NCBI GenBank assembly: GCA_963843525.1
Contig: CAWJKM010000007.1
Location: forward strand, 744,001 to 808,000
Length of the DNA: 64,000 nucleotides
Direction of reading: 5' to 3'
From: DATJPR01 sp963843525
Lineage (GTDB): Bacteria > Bacteroidota > Ignavibacteria > UBA10030 > UBA6906
Part shown: piece after piece, positions 54,191 to 63,925 of the stretch
Layout: every line of letters starts with the position of its first letter
How positions within the stretch are numbered: position 1 is the first letter of the stretch
The notes under the pieces: model-generated
Seen by the model: the letters and a program-made list of their open reading frames with translations, nothing else
Database searches by the model: none
Told to the model about the DNA's origin: nothing
Translations under genes and position numbers: made by a program

Positions 54191-55507
54191 TCACTCCAGG
54201 GAATGTTGTCCGAATGGACTGTCAGAAAAACACTTCAAACCTTCCGCACGCGTAGCGTGAGGCCTTCGACCGCCACCACCGAGATCGTTGCCTCCCCGTG
54301 GGACTGTTCCATCGGTGACCACGGCGTGCCAGAGCTCACCGCGTACGCGTACGGTTCCCTCCGGCGTGAGGTCTGTCTGCGCCTCTCCGGGTTCACCGAT
54401 CATTCCTTCCAGCCCGGTGACCGGTTTTCTCCGCTGAGCCTTCACGCCCATGCCGATGGCGAAGATAAAGAACAGCGCGGTGAATCCCACTGCGCCTATA
54501 ATCACTGTCCAGGAGATGGACACCATGTCCAGCGGCGATTCGGGGCTGATAAGCATGATTGACCCCAGGAGGAGGGAGATGATTCCTCCGAGAGAAAGAA
54601 GGCCATGAGATGGCACTTTGAGTTCGATGAGAAACAGGATAACGCCGAAGATCATGAGTGCAAGACCGGCATAGTTGACCGGCAGCGTGTGGAGAGAGTA
54701 GAACGCAATAATCAGAGAGATGACACCGACGACTCCGGGAAGGATGGCGCCGGGATTGTAGAGCTCGAAAATCAGGCCGTACACCCCGAGGAGGAAGAAG
54801 ATATAGGCGATGTTCGGGTCGCTGAGGAGTTCAAGGATCTTGTTCTTGGTGCCCATTTCGCGGTCCACGATCCGGGCGCCTTTCGTGTGCAGAACAACCT
54901 GGCGGCCGTTGAGGTCGACGGTCCTGCCATCCAGGCTGTCAACGAGCGCCCTGACGGTCGGGGCGACGATATCGACCACCGAGTCTTTCAGGGCCTCGGT
55001 CTCCGTGATGGAGATACTCTTCCGCACGGCATCTTCTGCCCACTGCACGTTTCTGTGCCGGTTCTCGCTGATCGTCCGGATAAATGCGGCGGCGTCGTTC
55101 GTCATTTTCTCGTTCATCACGGAATCGGGTTCCGACCCCTGCATGCCGACCGGATGAGCCGCGCCGATATTGGTGCCGGGGGCCATGGCGGCGACGTGCG
55201 CCGCGAGCGTGACGAAGACGCCCGCCGAAGCTGCCTGTGCGCCGGCGGGGGAAACATAGACGATGATCGGGACGGGGGAGGTCAGGAATGACGAAACGAT
55301 GACCCGGGTTGACTTGAGCAGGCCTCCTGGCGTGTTAAGGCGGATCACCAGGCAACTTGCCCCATCACGGTCTGCGGTCTCGATCTCAGCCCCGATATAC
55401 TCCGCGATGGCAGGGTTGATCGTGGCGTCGATGGTGATGACATGGACCGGTTGCGCTGCGGCGACCGAGAAGGAGATCGAAAAGAGTACGGCGAGGAATG
55501 TGCGCAT
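54191..55507 (-). CDS. NfeD-family membrane serine protease (ClpP-like), frameshifted at the 3' end
   Basis: From ATG 55507 (MRTFLAVLFSISF). Signal peptide, a ClpP-class protease domain with the nucleophile Ser in PAGAQAASAGVFVTLAAH and RLNTPGGLL, four membrane helices, and the C-terminal OB fold (LEGMIGEPGEAQTDL, VRVRGELWHA). Near 54294-54297 a C-run of four shifts the frame; the shifted tail runs into the slipin start. Reading the other frame gives ISVVAVEGLTLRVRKV and a stop at 54235, the normal NfeD end, 47 bases before slipin. NfeD1b proteases cut the C-terminal segment of slipins. Confidence 0.9.
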   Translation of the reverse strand: MRTFLAVLFSISFSVAAAQPVHVITIDATINPAIAEYIGAEIETADRDGASCLVIRLNTPGGLLKSTRVIVSSFLTSPVPIIVYVSPAGAQAASAGVFVTLAAHVAAMAPGTNIGAAHPVGMQGSEPDSVMNEKMTNDAAAFIRTISENRHRNVQWAEDAVRKSISITETEALKDSVVDIVAPTVRALVDSLDGRTVDLNGRQVVLHTKGARIVDREMGTKNKILELLSDPNIAYIFFLLGVYGLIFELYNPGAILPGVVGVISLIIAFYSLHTLPVNYAGLALMIFGVILFLIELKVPSHGLLSLGGIISLLLGSIMLISPESPLDMVSISWTVIIGAVGFTALFFIFAIGMGVKAQRRKPVTGLEGMIGEPGEAQTDLTPEGTVRVRGELWHAVVTDGTVPRGGNDLGGGGRRPHATRAEGLKCFSDSPFGQHSLE

Positions 55508-56118
55508 GGGAAGGGGCCTCACAGTGAGAACAAGATAGAGAGGGCAACGTTCGGATGCAAGAAGAGACAGAGTCTGCTCATGAATAGCCCGGGATTGTGG
55601 CTTTATTTGGCTCTCAACACCCAGGGAAGGGGCAAAGTGAGGAATGAACGACTGCCGACCCCTGCGACGGGTTCGTTCCTGCACAGTGCACGCGTACTGA
55701 TCTCCCGTTCGTTACGTGGCGGCCGTTGACGGGCATGTCGATGACGTCCACCATGACGATGAGGGGCGTCGGGAAGATGGCCTATGGAGTCCCATTGTGC
55801 CATCCATTTACTGATACGACTCACATCGAAGCCCTTGACATTGTCAGTTGCTCGATGAATATTTGTGGTGTTAGTTTGGTGTCCCAACTAATTCCCACCG
55901 TGAGGTCTTGTCCTGGGTCCGCCCCTGATCGTTGCAGACGACCGTGCCTATCGTTGTTCTCCATCCCCACGATGGCCAGATCGCGATTATCGGCGCAGGA
56001 CGATTCTAGGCTATGGCCCGTGCTAGTGGATGCCATCCACGCCAGGCTCGATACGCCGTGGGGCACCCCGTGTTCAACCGAATGATCCATCATGGAGTGC
56101 GACAAGGAGGAACCCTTC
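55508..56118. other. Divergent intergenic region with no recognised feature
   Basis: About 600 bases between the leftward NfeD gene and the rightward TonB-receptor gene. Short frames on both strands have no domains or ribosome sites. It probably carries the two promoters; no repeat was seen. Confidence 0.5.
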
Positions 56119-59106
56119 GTGCAAAGGATACTGTATGGCATCGCCGTGGCGATGCTGTTGATCATGAGTGCCAATATCTCTGCGTTCGCGCAGAGAGCCG
56201 CCACCCTGTCTGGAACCATTCTCGATGCTCAGACAGGTGAAGCGTTGCCAGGCGCGAATCTGCTTCTTGTTGGCAGCGGATTGGGAGCGACGTCGAACAT
56301 CGACGGGAAGTATATCGTCCGGGGCCTTCCCGCCGGAACGTACACCCTCCGTGTGACCTACGTCGGATACAGGACACTGAACAGCACCGTGACGGTGAAA
56401 GAAGATGCTGATGTGCACAGGGACTTCAAGCTTGTTGCGGTGGCCATCGAAGGGGAGACCGTTGTTGTCACAGCTCAGGCGGCAGGGCAGAACGAAGCCA
56501 TCAACCAACAGCTCTCTTCCATGCCTGTCATGAACGTTGTTTCGGCGGCGCGTATCCAGGAACTCCCCGATGCCAATGCCGCCGAGTCCGTCGGCAGACT
56601 TCCCGGCGTCTCCCTCGTGCGGACGGGAGGGGAAGGCTCACAGGTCGTTATCCGCGGACTGTCCCCGCAGTTCAATCAGATCACTATTGACGGCGTGGAA
56701 CTGCCGAGCGATGTGGCTTCGGCAAACAATCTGACTTCGACAGACAAGAACGTGCAGGAGTCCCAGGCGAATGTGCTCGGCGACCGGGCGGACGATCTCA
56801 GCATGATTTCGTCCAGCATGCTCGGCGGCATCGAGGTGATCAAGGCCATCACCCCCGATATGGATGCCACGCTGATCGGCGGCGTTGTCAACTTCAGCCT
56901 GCGGAAGGCGGTCAAGAGCAGGTCGGGCAAAGACGCAACAGGAGAAGAGACCGGCGACTCGTGGATCCCCAGGGCGGACTTCAGGGTGCAAAGCGGATTC
57001 AACAAGCTGAAGAATACGAAATCCGACTACCTTGCGGTCGCTTCAGTGGAGAATCGGTTCCTGGACAATCGGCTGGGAGTTTTCATCCAGGGATCTGCGG
57101 AGCAGCGGAACCTGAGTTCCAACAATCTCGGCGTGGGGTACAACCTGACCGATAAGTCGCACGGCGATGCGGGAATCCCGGATCTTTCGAATCTGCAGTT
57201 GACAGACGTGTACCGTAACCGCAACCGCGTGGGGGGAACCGTGGTCATGGACTATCAGCACGAGACCGGCGAGGTCGGATTGATGAATTTTGTCAGCTCC
57301 AGCACCACGCGAGCGGTCAGCCGGGGTGAACTGATCAATCCGCTTTCGAATCTCATGGATTTCACCGCCGGCGACTCCAAAACCAAGCTTAACGTGCTGA
57401 GCAATATGCTGAGTATCAAGCAGGAGATCCCCATCTTCCACATGGACCTGAAGTTGTCTCACAGCTATTCCGAGAGCAACGATCCGCAGGATCTCTCCTT
57501 CAATTTCCTCCAGCGCGATATTGGACTCTCCAATGCGGGCGATCTCAGAAAGACGCCGCCGAATATCCTTGCCACTCTGGTGAAGCCCAATGCCGCGACT
57601 GCAATGCAGGACAACATGACGACGTCGGAATCCTTTTCGAGAGATCGGACAATTACCGGCAGTCTCGACCTTCAGACCGGCATCCCTTTGATGGAAGGGT
57701 TTTCAACAAGAATCAAGTTTGGCGGAATGTGGCAGCACCGCACGCGCTCCTACGACTTCAACCAGAGTTCAGGTTCCCAATTGGGCGAGGACGTCATGGT
57801 CGGCGCGCTTACGAAGGCCTTTCCCTGGCTCACCCTCTACAATGGGAACATCAGCTTCCTGAACTTTGTGTATGATGGCTACAGTTATGGGAACTTCCTC
57901 AATGGCGATTACACGCTTCCCTATCCGATCAATGTCGATCTGATGTGGAAGCTTCTGCCCGTCGCCAAGGCCACTCCGCAACTGGGGGCCCGCGGTGGGT
58001 ACCAGCCCAATGACCTTGGCTCGATCCTCAATGATTACAACGGGACCGAGAATAAAAGCGCCGCGTACGCGATGATGACCTTCAATATCGGGGACCAGAT
58101 CACTGTCCTCCCCGGGGTGCGGTATCAGAACCTGACAACGACCTACATGGGATACCGCGGGGTTGTTGCCCCGGGCGGTTTTGTGGGTAAAGACACGACG
58201 GTGACCGAGGTGCACGGGTATTGGTTGCCGATGGTGCACGTCCGGTACAGTCCGATGGAGTGGCTGCAATTGCACTTTGCCTACACGAATACTCTGAACT
58301 ATCCGGACTACAGCGTCATCACGCCACGGTATCTGATTGGGAATGGATTTATCTCGTACAATAACTTCAGGATCAAGCCCGCCACCTCCGAGAATTTCGA
58401 TCTGGTTGCAGCATTACATTCCAATGAGATCGGGCTTCTGACGTTGGACGGCTTCAAGAAGCGGATCAAGAATCTGATTTTCTTTTCCAAGGAATACCGC
58501 ACGAACCTGAGCGACTATCCCGATTTGCCGCCTATCGGCAGGGTCCTCTACGAATTCAATACCTACATCAATAATCCCATCCCCATTGATGTCTACGGCA
58601 TTGAAACGGAATGGCAGACACACTTTTGGTATCTCCCGCAACCGTTTACCGGTCTCGTTCTGAACATCAACTACACGCATATCTTCTCGCAGGCGGACTA
58701 TCCCAAGAGCGTGGTGAACACTGTATACAACCCGGATGGGTCTTTCACGCAGGTTATTACTGACACTACTTACACAACACGATTGCTCAATCAGCCCAAT
58801 GACATCGTCAATCTCACCGTCGGATATGATTACGAGGGCTTCTCTGCGAGGGTCTCGTTCCTTTTCCAGGACAACATTTTCAAGAATCCCGATTTCTGGA
58901 TGCAAAACAGGGTGAATTCCGCAAAGTATTCGAGGTGGGATCTTTCCGTCAGGCAACAACTCCCGTGGTTCGGAATACAGTTCTTCTTCAACCTGAACAA
59001 CATTACCGGCGAGGACGAACTCGATGTGAACCAGAAGACGGGATTCCCCGCATATGAACAGCGGTACGGGATGTCGGCCAATCTGGGTCTTGGCATCAGG
59101 CTTTAG
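56119..59106 (+). CDS. TonB-dependent outer-membrane receptor with carboxypeptidase-regulatory N-terminus
   Basis: About 995 residues; GTG 56119 (VQRILYGIAVAM) has AAGGAGG eight bases upstream, better than the ATG at 56092. Signal peptide (cut near FAQ), a CarboxypepD_reg-like domain (TLSGTILDAQTGEALPGANL, ...VGYRTL), the plug with VVSAARIQELPDANAAESVGRLPGV and QVVIRGLSPQFNQI, then a 22-strand barrel ending in LGLGIRL. It imports a TonB-energised substrate, probably a metal complex or oligosaccharide. There is no SusD partner or regulator nearby, so substrate cannot be predicted. Confidence 0.93.
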   Translation: MQRILYGIAVAMLLIMSANISAFAQRAATLSGTILDAQTGEALPGANLLLVGSGLGATSNIDGKYIVRGLPAGTYTLRVTYVGYRTLNSTVTVKEDADVHRDFKLVAVAIEGETVVVTAQAAGQNEAINQQLSSMPVMNVVSAARIQELPDANAAESVGRLPGVSLVRTGGEGSQVVIRGLSPQFNQITIDGVELPSDVASANNLTSTDKNVQESQANVLGDRADDLSMISSSMLGGIEVIKAITPDMDATLIGGVVNFSLRKAVKSRSGKDATGEETGDSWIPRADFRVQSGFNKLKNTKSDYLAVASVENRFLDNRLGVFIQGSAEQRNLSSNNLGVGYNLTDKSHGDAGIPDLSNLQLTDVYRNRNRVGGTVVMDYQHETGEVGLMNFVSSSTTRAVSRGELINPLSNLMDFTAGDSKTKLNVLSNMLSIKQEIPIFHMDLKLSHSYSESNDPQDLSFNFLQRDIGLSNAGDLRKTPPNILATLVKPNAATAMQDNMTTSESFSRDRTITGSLDLQTGIPLMEGFSTRIKFGGMWQHRTRSYDFNQSSGSQLGEDVMVGALTKAFPWLTLYNGNISFLNFVYDGYSYGNFLNGDYTLPYPINVDLMWKLLPVAKATPQLGARGGYQPNDLGSILNDYNGTENKSAAYAMMTFNIGDQITVLPGVRYQNLTTTYMGYRGVVAPGGFVGKDTTVTEVHGYWLPMVHVRYSPMEWLQLHFAYTNTLNYPDYSVITPRYLIGNGFISYNNFRIKPATSENFDLVAALHSNEIGLLTLDGFKKRIKNLIFFSKEYRTNLSDYPDLPPIGRVLYEFNTYINNPIPIDVYGIETEWQTHFWYLPQPFTGLVLNINYTHIFSQADYPKSVVNTVYNPDGSFTQVITDTTYTTRLLNQPNDIVNLTVGYDYEGFSARVSFLFQDNIFKNPDFWMQNRVNSAKYSRWDLSVRQQLPWFGIQFFFNLNNITGEDELDVNQKTGFPAYEQRYGMSANLGLGIRL

Positions 59107-59169
59107 CGGGGCACACTTCTGATTGCATGAGCAGGGCCGACCGCGGCACGTAGAAGTCGGCGCATCGGA

Positions 59170-59200
59170 TTGTCTTTTCCGTCCAAAATCGCTATCTTTC
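59170..59200 (+). promoter_or_regulatory. Promoter of the tRNA-Ser array
   Basis: TTGTCT, 17 bases, TATCTTTC. The last box fits the Bacteroidota -7 element TAnnTTTG in seven of eight positions. It precedes the first repeat unit (59209), so the two defective 5' halves and the intact tRNA would be made as one transcript. Confidence 0.5.
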
Positions 59201-59208
59201 AAGCGTTT

Positions 59209-59500
59209 GGAGAGGTGCAGGAGCGGTTTGCGCCGGAGGCGCATCAGCCTCCGCCATGAAGAAGGCGGACAAGTTCGGCTGAGAACTGGCCACCCTGGAG
59301 AAGAAAGATGCTGGAGTATGTACTGTTGTAGCAGACGTACGTGAACGACATTTTGGAGAGGTGCAGGAGCGGTTTGCGCCGGAGGCGCATCAGCCTCCGC
59401 CATGAAGAAGGCGGACAAGTTCGGCTGAGAACTGGCCACCCTGGAGAAGAAAAATGCTGGAGTATGTGCTGTTGTAGCAGACGTACGTGAGCGACATTTT
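59209..59500 (+). repeat. Two tandem tRNA-Ser 5'-half copies, each with a 54-bp hairpin insert in the D-loop
   Basis: Units begin at 59209 and 59355, an exact 146-base period (37 bases of tRNA, 54 of insert, 55 of spacer), ending directly at the intact tRNA-Ser (59501). Each copy matches the tRNA from the acceptor 5' strand through the D-arm to the anticodon bases CTGGA, but carries an insert exactly within the D-loop, after AGCGGTT. The insert has hairpins TGCGCC-gga-GGCGCA and TCCGCC-N8-GGCGGA. The two units differ at only three positions. Copies cannot fold as tRNA. Confidence 0.95.
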
Positions 59501-59587
59501 GGAGAGGTGCAGGAGCGGTTGAACTGGCCACCCTGGAAAGGTGGTATACTCGTAAGGGTATCGTGGGTTCGAATCCCACCCTCTCCG
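59501..59587 (+). tRNA. tRNA-Ser (anticodon GGA)
   Basis: Class II tRNA of 87 bases: acceptor GGAGAGG/CCTCTCC, anticodon stem CCACC/GGTGG with loop CTGGAAA (GGA), long variable arm, T-arm GTGGG-TTCGAAT-CCCAC, discriminator G. CCA is not encoded. It is preceded directly by the partial tandem copies. Confidence 0.96.
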
Positions 59588-59723
59588 CAGCGTTCGCATT
59601 GACACGATTTTATCCATTCCGCCTTTTACACGTGCAAGGGACGCAACCGCTTTTCCCGTCCCGATGATCCTATCTCACCGACTGCTTCGATCGAGTGCGT
59701 CCTAAACGAGGCATGACAGCGCA

Positions 59724-61289
59724 ATGAAGGGTGCTTTCCCAGTTGCTCTTTCGGAGCGGGCACTCGTGCTTGCCGCGTTGATCCCTACCATCATAGCGCT
59801 CTCATTAGTCTGGATTTACCGTTTTCTGCCGTTGTACGACCTTCCCCTGTGGATGTATGAGGTGCGCCTCCTCCACGAAGCGTTGCATTCCTCGTCGTTG
59901 TTCGAACACTACTTCCAACTGGCAAAAGCGCCCGTCCCGAATCTCGGCGTACTGTGTCCGGTGTACCTTCTCAGTTTCCTGTTTTCCATCGAGACGTCGA
60001 CAAAAATCTTCCTTTCCCTGCTGGTGGCGGGCTTCCCCTGGGCCTGGCGTTTTGCCGTGAATCGGATTCTCGGAAGGTTCAGTTCATTGGCCTATCTGGG
60101 GTTCGTCTATATTTTCGGCTTGTTCTTCTTTGCGGGACAGGCATACCTGATGGGGATTGTCCTCTTTCTTCTCGCTGCCGGTGTCTTTTTCCCCCTGGAA
60201 GGCAAGATGTCACGCGTCGGCTGGGCCGCGTTTGTGTTGACAAGTATCCTCCTTTTCTTCGTGCACGCCATTGCGTGGGCTTGTTTCCTGTTCGTGATGG
60301 GGACAATTGTACTTCGCCATCGCGACTCTTCTCAGCAGTTGACAAGGAAGTTCATCCTGGCATTGATTCCTTCAGTCGTCTTCGCATGCTGGTACCTGGC
60401 GGTGTCACTTCCTCGGGGGGGTGATCCGGGGCATTGGGATCTGCGGTCGATCATGCAGAACCTGGCAAAGCCGCTTGGACTTTTGGTGAAGAGTTATGGA
60501 ATCGAGACGTCTTATCCGCTCACGATAATCAACGTCGGTTGGATAGCGGCACTCGGCATTCTTCTGGCCTTCGGCCTGAAGCACGCCGGACGGGAACTCT
60601 GGCGTTCGTCCTACACCCTGCCGGCCCTCGTTTGTCTTCTCGCGGCCTTCGCATTACCAGACCGCGCACTGGGGCTCTACCAGCCGGGAGCGCGGTTCGT
60701 TATTCCTTTTCTTTTCTGCGTAACGCTCATCGGCGGGGTCGGTTCACGTTCACGATGGCCGGCTGCCGCCTTTCTGGCGCTTTCAATTCTTGTCTGCATA
60801 TACAATGCACAGTTCTTTTCGAATTCCGATCGTCTCATCAGAGAGTACTTCACCGATATCCACAGCGCTGCCGATATCACGAAACCAGTATATTCAATCG
60901 GCCTTGACTGGCCGGCCGGCACCGGATGGCGCGATGAAGGTTCGGCTTCAATAAATCCGCTCACTCTCGTGCCGTACTATTTGTATCTCAATACACCTGC
61001 CGTTGCATGGGTTCACGGGACAGGACTTGTCCGCCTGCGAGAAGATCATAGACAATATCAACCGCCATTAAGCGGCGCAACGCGGCAGGAGATGTTTCAG
61101 TCGATACTTCGTCACACTGGAGACCTCTCCTTCTTTCCCACCCTCCTGATCGTGGGGAGCGGACCTGAGACTGAGGCCGTCGAATCGAATCTGCGTCAGG
61201 TTGGATACACGACCGTGACATCAAAAAGTCTCTGGAAGATCCTCGTGCGCCCGGGCGGACATGCCGCGACAGGGAACGAGGACAAATGA
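59724..61289 (+). CDS. Multi-pass membrane protein of the polysaccharide cluster (GT-C-like)
   Basis: 521 residues with about ten to eleven hydrophobic helices and a soluble C-terminal part from ~400. The layout, with many helices and an extracytoplasmic tail and W/H-rich loops (LPLWMYEVRLLHEALH early), resembles GT-C glycosyltransferases or polymerase-like membrane proteins, but no catalytic Asp-rich motif stands out. The next gene starts within its stop codon, and the whole run to the window end is overlapping, so it belongs to a single capsule or exopolysaccharide operon. Confidence 0.8.
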   Translation: MKGAFPVALSERALVLAALIPTIIALSLVWIYRFLPLYDLPLWMYEVRLLHEALHSSSLFEHYFQLAKAPVPNLGVLCPVYLLSFLFSIETSTKIFLSLLVAGFPWAWRFAVNRILGRFSSLAYLGFVYIFGLFFFAGQAYLMGIVLFLLAAGVFFPLEGKMSRVGWAAFVLTSILLFFVHAIAWACFLFVMGTIVLRHRDSSQQLTRKFILALIPSVVFACWYLAVSLPRGGDPGHWDLRSIMQNLAKPLGLLVKSYGIETSYPLTIINVGWIAALGILLAFGLKHAGRELWRSSYTLPALVCLLAAFALPDRALGLYQPGARFVIPFLFCVTLIGGVGSRSRWPAAAFLALSILVCIYNAQFFSNSDRLIREYFTDIHSAADITKPVYSIGLDWPAGTGWRDEGSASINPLTLVPYYLYLNTPAVAWVHGTGLVRLREDHRQYQPPLSGATRQEMFQSILRHTGDLSFFPTLLIVGSGPETEAVESNLRQVGYTTVTSKSLWKILVRPGGHAATGNEDK

Positions 61290-62417
61290 ACATCGCGATC
61301 GCAAGCCCTGCCTTCGGGGAGACGGGAGGGATCTCCCGATACGCATGGGCGCTGGCCGTCCATCTGAGAAATCGTGCTCACGTGGTGCGATGTTTTGGGA
61401 TGACGTTCGAGGGAGGCGTGGGCATGGCCGATCGGGACTCTGTGCTTCGCGTCCCGCCGTGGCCGCACAGCGCGAGCATGTACTTCTTTAACCGCCGGGT
61501 CGCGAAACTCATTACGGACAGCACATTCGACATCTTCCATACGCAGGGTGACGTCGCACGAGCCATGGTGACAACCGCCCACAGTTGTCATAAAGCCGGG
61601 ATGGCACGAAGACGCCTCGTGGGCGAACACACAGGCGGGCCGATGAACTTCCACATCGCAGACTCGCTGCGTCTGCAAATCGAACGCTCGCTGTACGGTG
61701 GACGGCGGTACGCGAAAATCATCGCGGTGTCTCAAGGGGTGAAGGAAGAGCTGATGGAGTATTACGCAGTGCCCGGCAGCGATTGTGTCGTCGTCCCGAA
61801 TGGAGTGGATCTACGGACATTTCACCCGGCGCTTCGAGCCACCCGGGGATCGACACTGAGGAAGCAGCTTGGTATCCCCGATCAAGCCCACGTTCTGATC
61901 ATTGTCGCAAATGAGTTTTATCGGAAAGGTCTCGGGGTCCTCCTGGATGCCGTCACGCTGTTGCATGGAGTCGATCTGTATGTCCTGGTGGTGGGGGATG
62001 ATGACCCCGGGCCCTATCGCAGACGGGCAGGCGCGACCGTCAGTGAGCGAAACGTCATCTTTGCCGGCAAGGTGCGGGAGGCGGGCCCCTGGTATGCCGC
62101 TGCCGACATCTTCGTGATGCCCACGTACTATGAGGCGTTCTCCCTCGCGACGCTTGAAGCCGCCGCCTCCGGCATTCCTCTCCTCGTCACACGAGTTCAA
62201 TGGAACGGAAGACCTCGTGGCGGACGGAGAGAACGGGATGTTTGTGGAGCGAGATGCAGACGATGTCGCAGACAAGATTCGGAGGCTGCTTGATGATACG
62301 GATCGTCGTGTGCGGATGGGGCAGAACGCCAGGAGAACCGCCGAGCGATATGACTGGCCCATTATCGTCGACCGCACGCTGGCAGTGTACAAAGATGTCC
62401 TCGGGAAAGCCGAATGA
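61286..62417 (+). pseudogene. GT4-family glycosyltransferase, interrupted by a single-base frameshift
   Basis: Typical GT-B enzyme: N-terminal MNIAIASPAFGETGGISRYA, VPNGVDLRTFHP in the linker, and the donor-site EAFSLATLEAAASGIPLLVT (E-x7-E). At 62197-62199 (GTTC) one extra base shifts the frame; the second frame continues at once with NGTEDLVADGENGMFVE, ADKIRRLLDD, the standard GT4 end. Removing one base restores about 377 residues, ending at 62417 with an ATGA overlap to the flippase. Its start overlaps the preceding stop. Either a recent mutation or an error. Confidence 0.85.
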
Positions 62418-63925
62418 TCTCGCCGCGAGACACGGCCGTTTCTGTTTTGTGGAACTACGCAGGCAAATTTGCGGACGCGGCGGGATTTTATATCGTCGGC
62501 ATAATCGTTGCACACTCCGTGGGCGTGCGGGAGTACAGTCTCTACGCGCTGGCGCTCAGCGGGATGCGAATGGTGGTTGCATTGAGCGCCATGGGGCTGG
62601 AAGTTGCGCTGAACAAGTTCATCCCCGGCCTCGCAAGGGGGGGGGGGAAACCCGGGGCGATCAGATTCCTGGTCCAGCGGGTGGTCGTTATGCGCATCCT
62701 TTTGGCGACCGTCCTTTCACTGGGCGTGCTTATGCTGATGGACCGCACCGTCACTTTCGCAGGGATGCCCTTCGGACTTCTTGGATTCTCGATTTTCGCG
62801 ATCGGAAGATCCGTGGTCCCTCTCCTTGGGATGAGCATGGTGGCACAGCTTCGGACGAAGATTCCTTCCGTCATCATGACCATCGTCCGGATCGCCGAAA
62901 TCGCGCTCATCGGGTGGCTGTCCTATGCAGGCTCTTCGGTCCAGATCTATATCCTCGCGCTCGCCGGGAGCTCTCTGGCTCATGCCGTGGCACTTGCCGT
63001 GTGGCTCCGGCCTTCGCTGTTCGGCCCGGCTGACAGCCTCCCCTTGAAACCCGTTCTTGCGTTCGGAGGTGTCTTCTCCATCAATGTCGTTGTAGATTTT
63101 GTGCTGAGCCGGTATGGCGATGTTATGCTTATGGGGGTACTCGTTCTCGACAAAGCCCAGGTGAGTCTGTATGAAATAGGGGCGGGGTTGGTGTATGCTG
63201 CAGGGCTTGTGCTTACCACCGGGATGGCGGGAGTCAATCTCGCGCTCTTCTCGGAAATCGCCGACAGCGGGAATGATCCCTTCCCGCGGATGCGGGAACT
63301 GTATCATGCCGTCGTTCGCGTCGTGTCGGCACTCACGATTCCGGTGCTGGTATTCCTCCTTGTTGATGCGGCCTCGGTCATCCATGTGATCTACTCCGAT
63401 CAATTCTCCGGGGCGGCCGTGATCGTCCAGTCGCTCGCCGCAGTACGAATCGCCGCAAGGTTGTTCGGGGGCGGAGAAAACACCGATGCTCTGTTGGCCC
63501 TTGGAAAGGTCGGGACCGTGAGCGGTATCGGCGTCGCGTCTGCGGTCGTGAATCTTGTCGGCGACGTTCTCCTTTTGCCGGTGTATGGAGCGATTGGCGC
63601 TGTCGTCGCGACGAGCACGGCGTACCTTCTGGTGACGCTTGGGACCTTTTTGGCGGTGAGAAAGCATCTCCGCGTGCGACTGCAAACAGGGCCGTTCGTA
63701 CGTTTCCTGGCCGGCCCACTGGTCGGTGCCGTCGCAGTTCTCCTGATGCCGCAGCGATCCACGCTCAGTGCACTTTCGATTCACCTCACGCTCTTTGTCT
63801 TGAGTACGGTGGCTGTCTGGATGATCACGAAACCGTTGATGCCCTCCGACATCATCCTGGCACAGCGTACGCATCGTTCGGTCGCCATGGTCCTTCAAGT
63901 GTTCTCACCCCGCGGGGGACAATGA
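62414..63925 (+). CDS. Oligosaccharide flippase (MATE/PST-type, Wzx-like)
   Basis: 503 residues with about 12-14 membrane helices. The opening (VSVLWNYAGKFADAAGFYIVGIIVAHSVG) and the pattern GLEVALNKFIPGLARGG fit the polysaccharide-transport family. It moves lipid-linked repeat units across the inner membrane for capsule or O-antigen assembly. Start ATG 62414 overlaps the glycosyltransferase stop, and its own stop overlaps the start of the next gene, as in a compact operon. Confidence 0.9.
   Translation: MISPRDTAVSVLWNYAGKFADAAGFYIVGIIVAHSVGVREYSLYALALSGMRMVVALSAMGLEVALNKFIPGLARGGGKPGAIRFLVQRVVVMRILLATVLSLGVLMLMDRTVTFAGMPFGLLGFSIFAIGRSVVPLLGMSMVAQLRTKIPSVIMTIVRIAEIALIGWLSYAGSSVQIYILALAGSSLAHAVALAVWLRPSLFGPADSLPLKPVLAFGGVFSINVVVDFVLSRYGDVMLMGVLVLDKAQVSLYEIGAGLVYAAGLVLTTGMAGVNLALFSEIADSGNDPFPRMRELYHAVVRVVSALTIPVLVFLLVDAASVIHVIYSDQFSGAAVIVQSLAAVRIAARLFGGGENTDALLALGKVGTVSGIGVASAVVNLVGDVLLLPVYGAIGAVVATSTAYLLVTLGTFLAVRKHLRVRLQTGPFVRFLAGPLVGAVAVLLMPQRSTLSALSIHLTLFVLSTVAVWMITKPLMPSDIILAQRTHRSVAMVLQVFSPRGGQ

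Noticed and set aside
58414..59617. Minus-strand frames over tRNA-Ser and its copies, including the GWDSNPRYPYEYTT-like peptide
   Set aside because: This peptide is the well-known accidental translation of tRNA-Ser complement; no ribosome sites.
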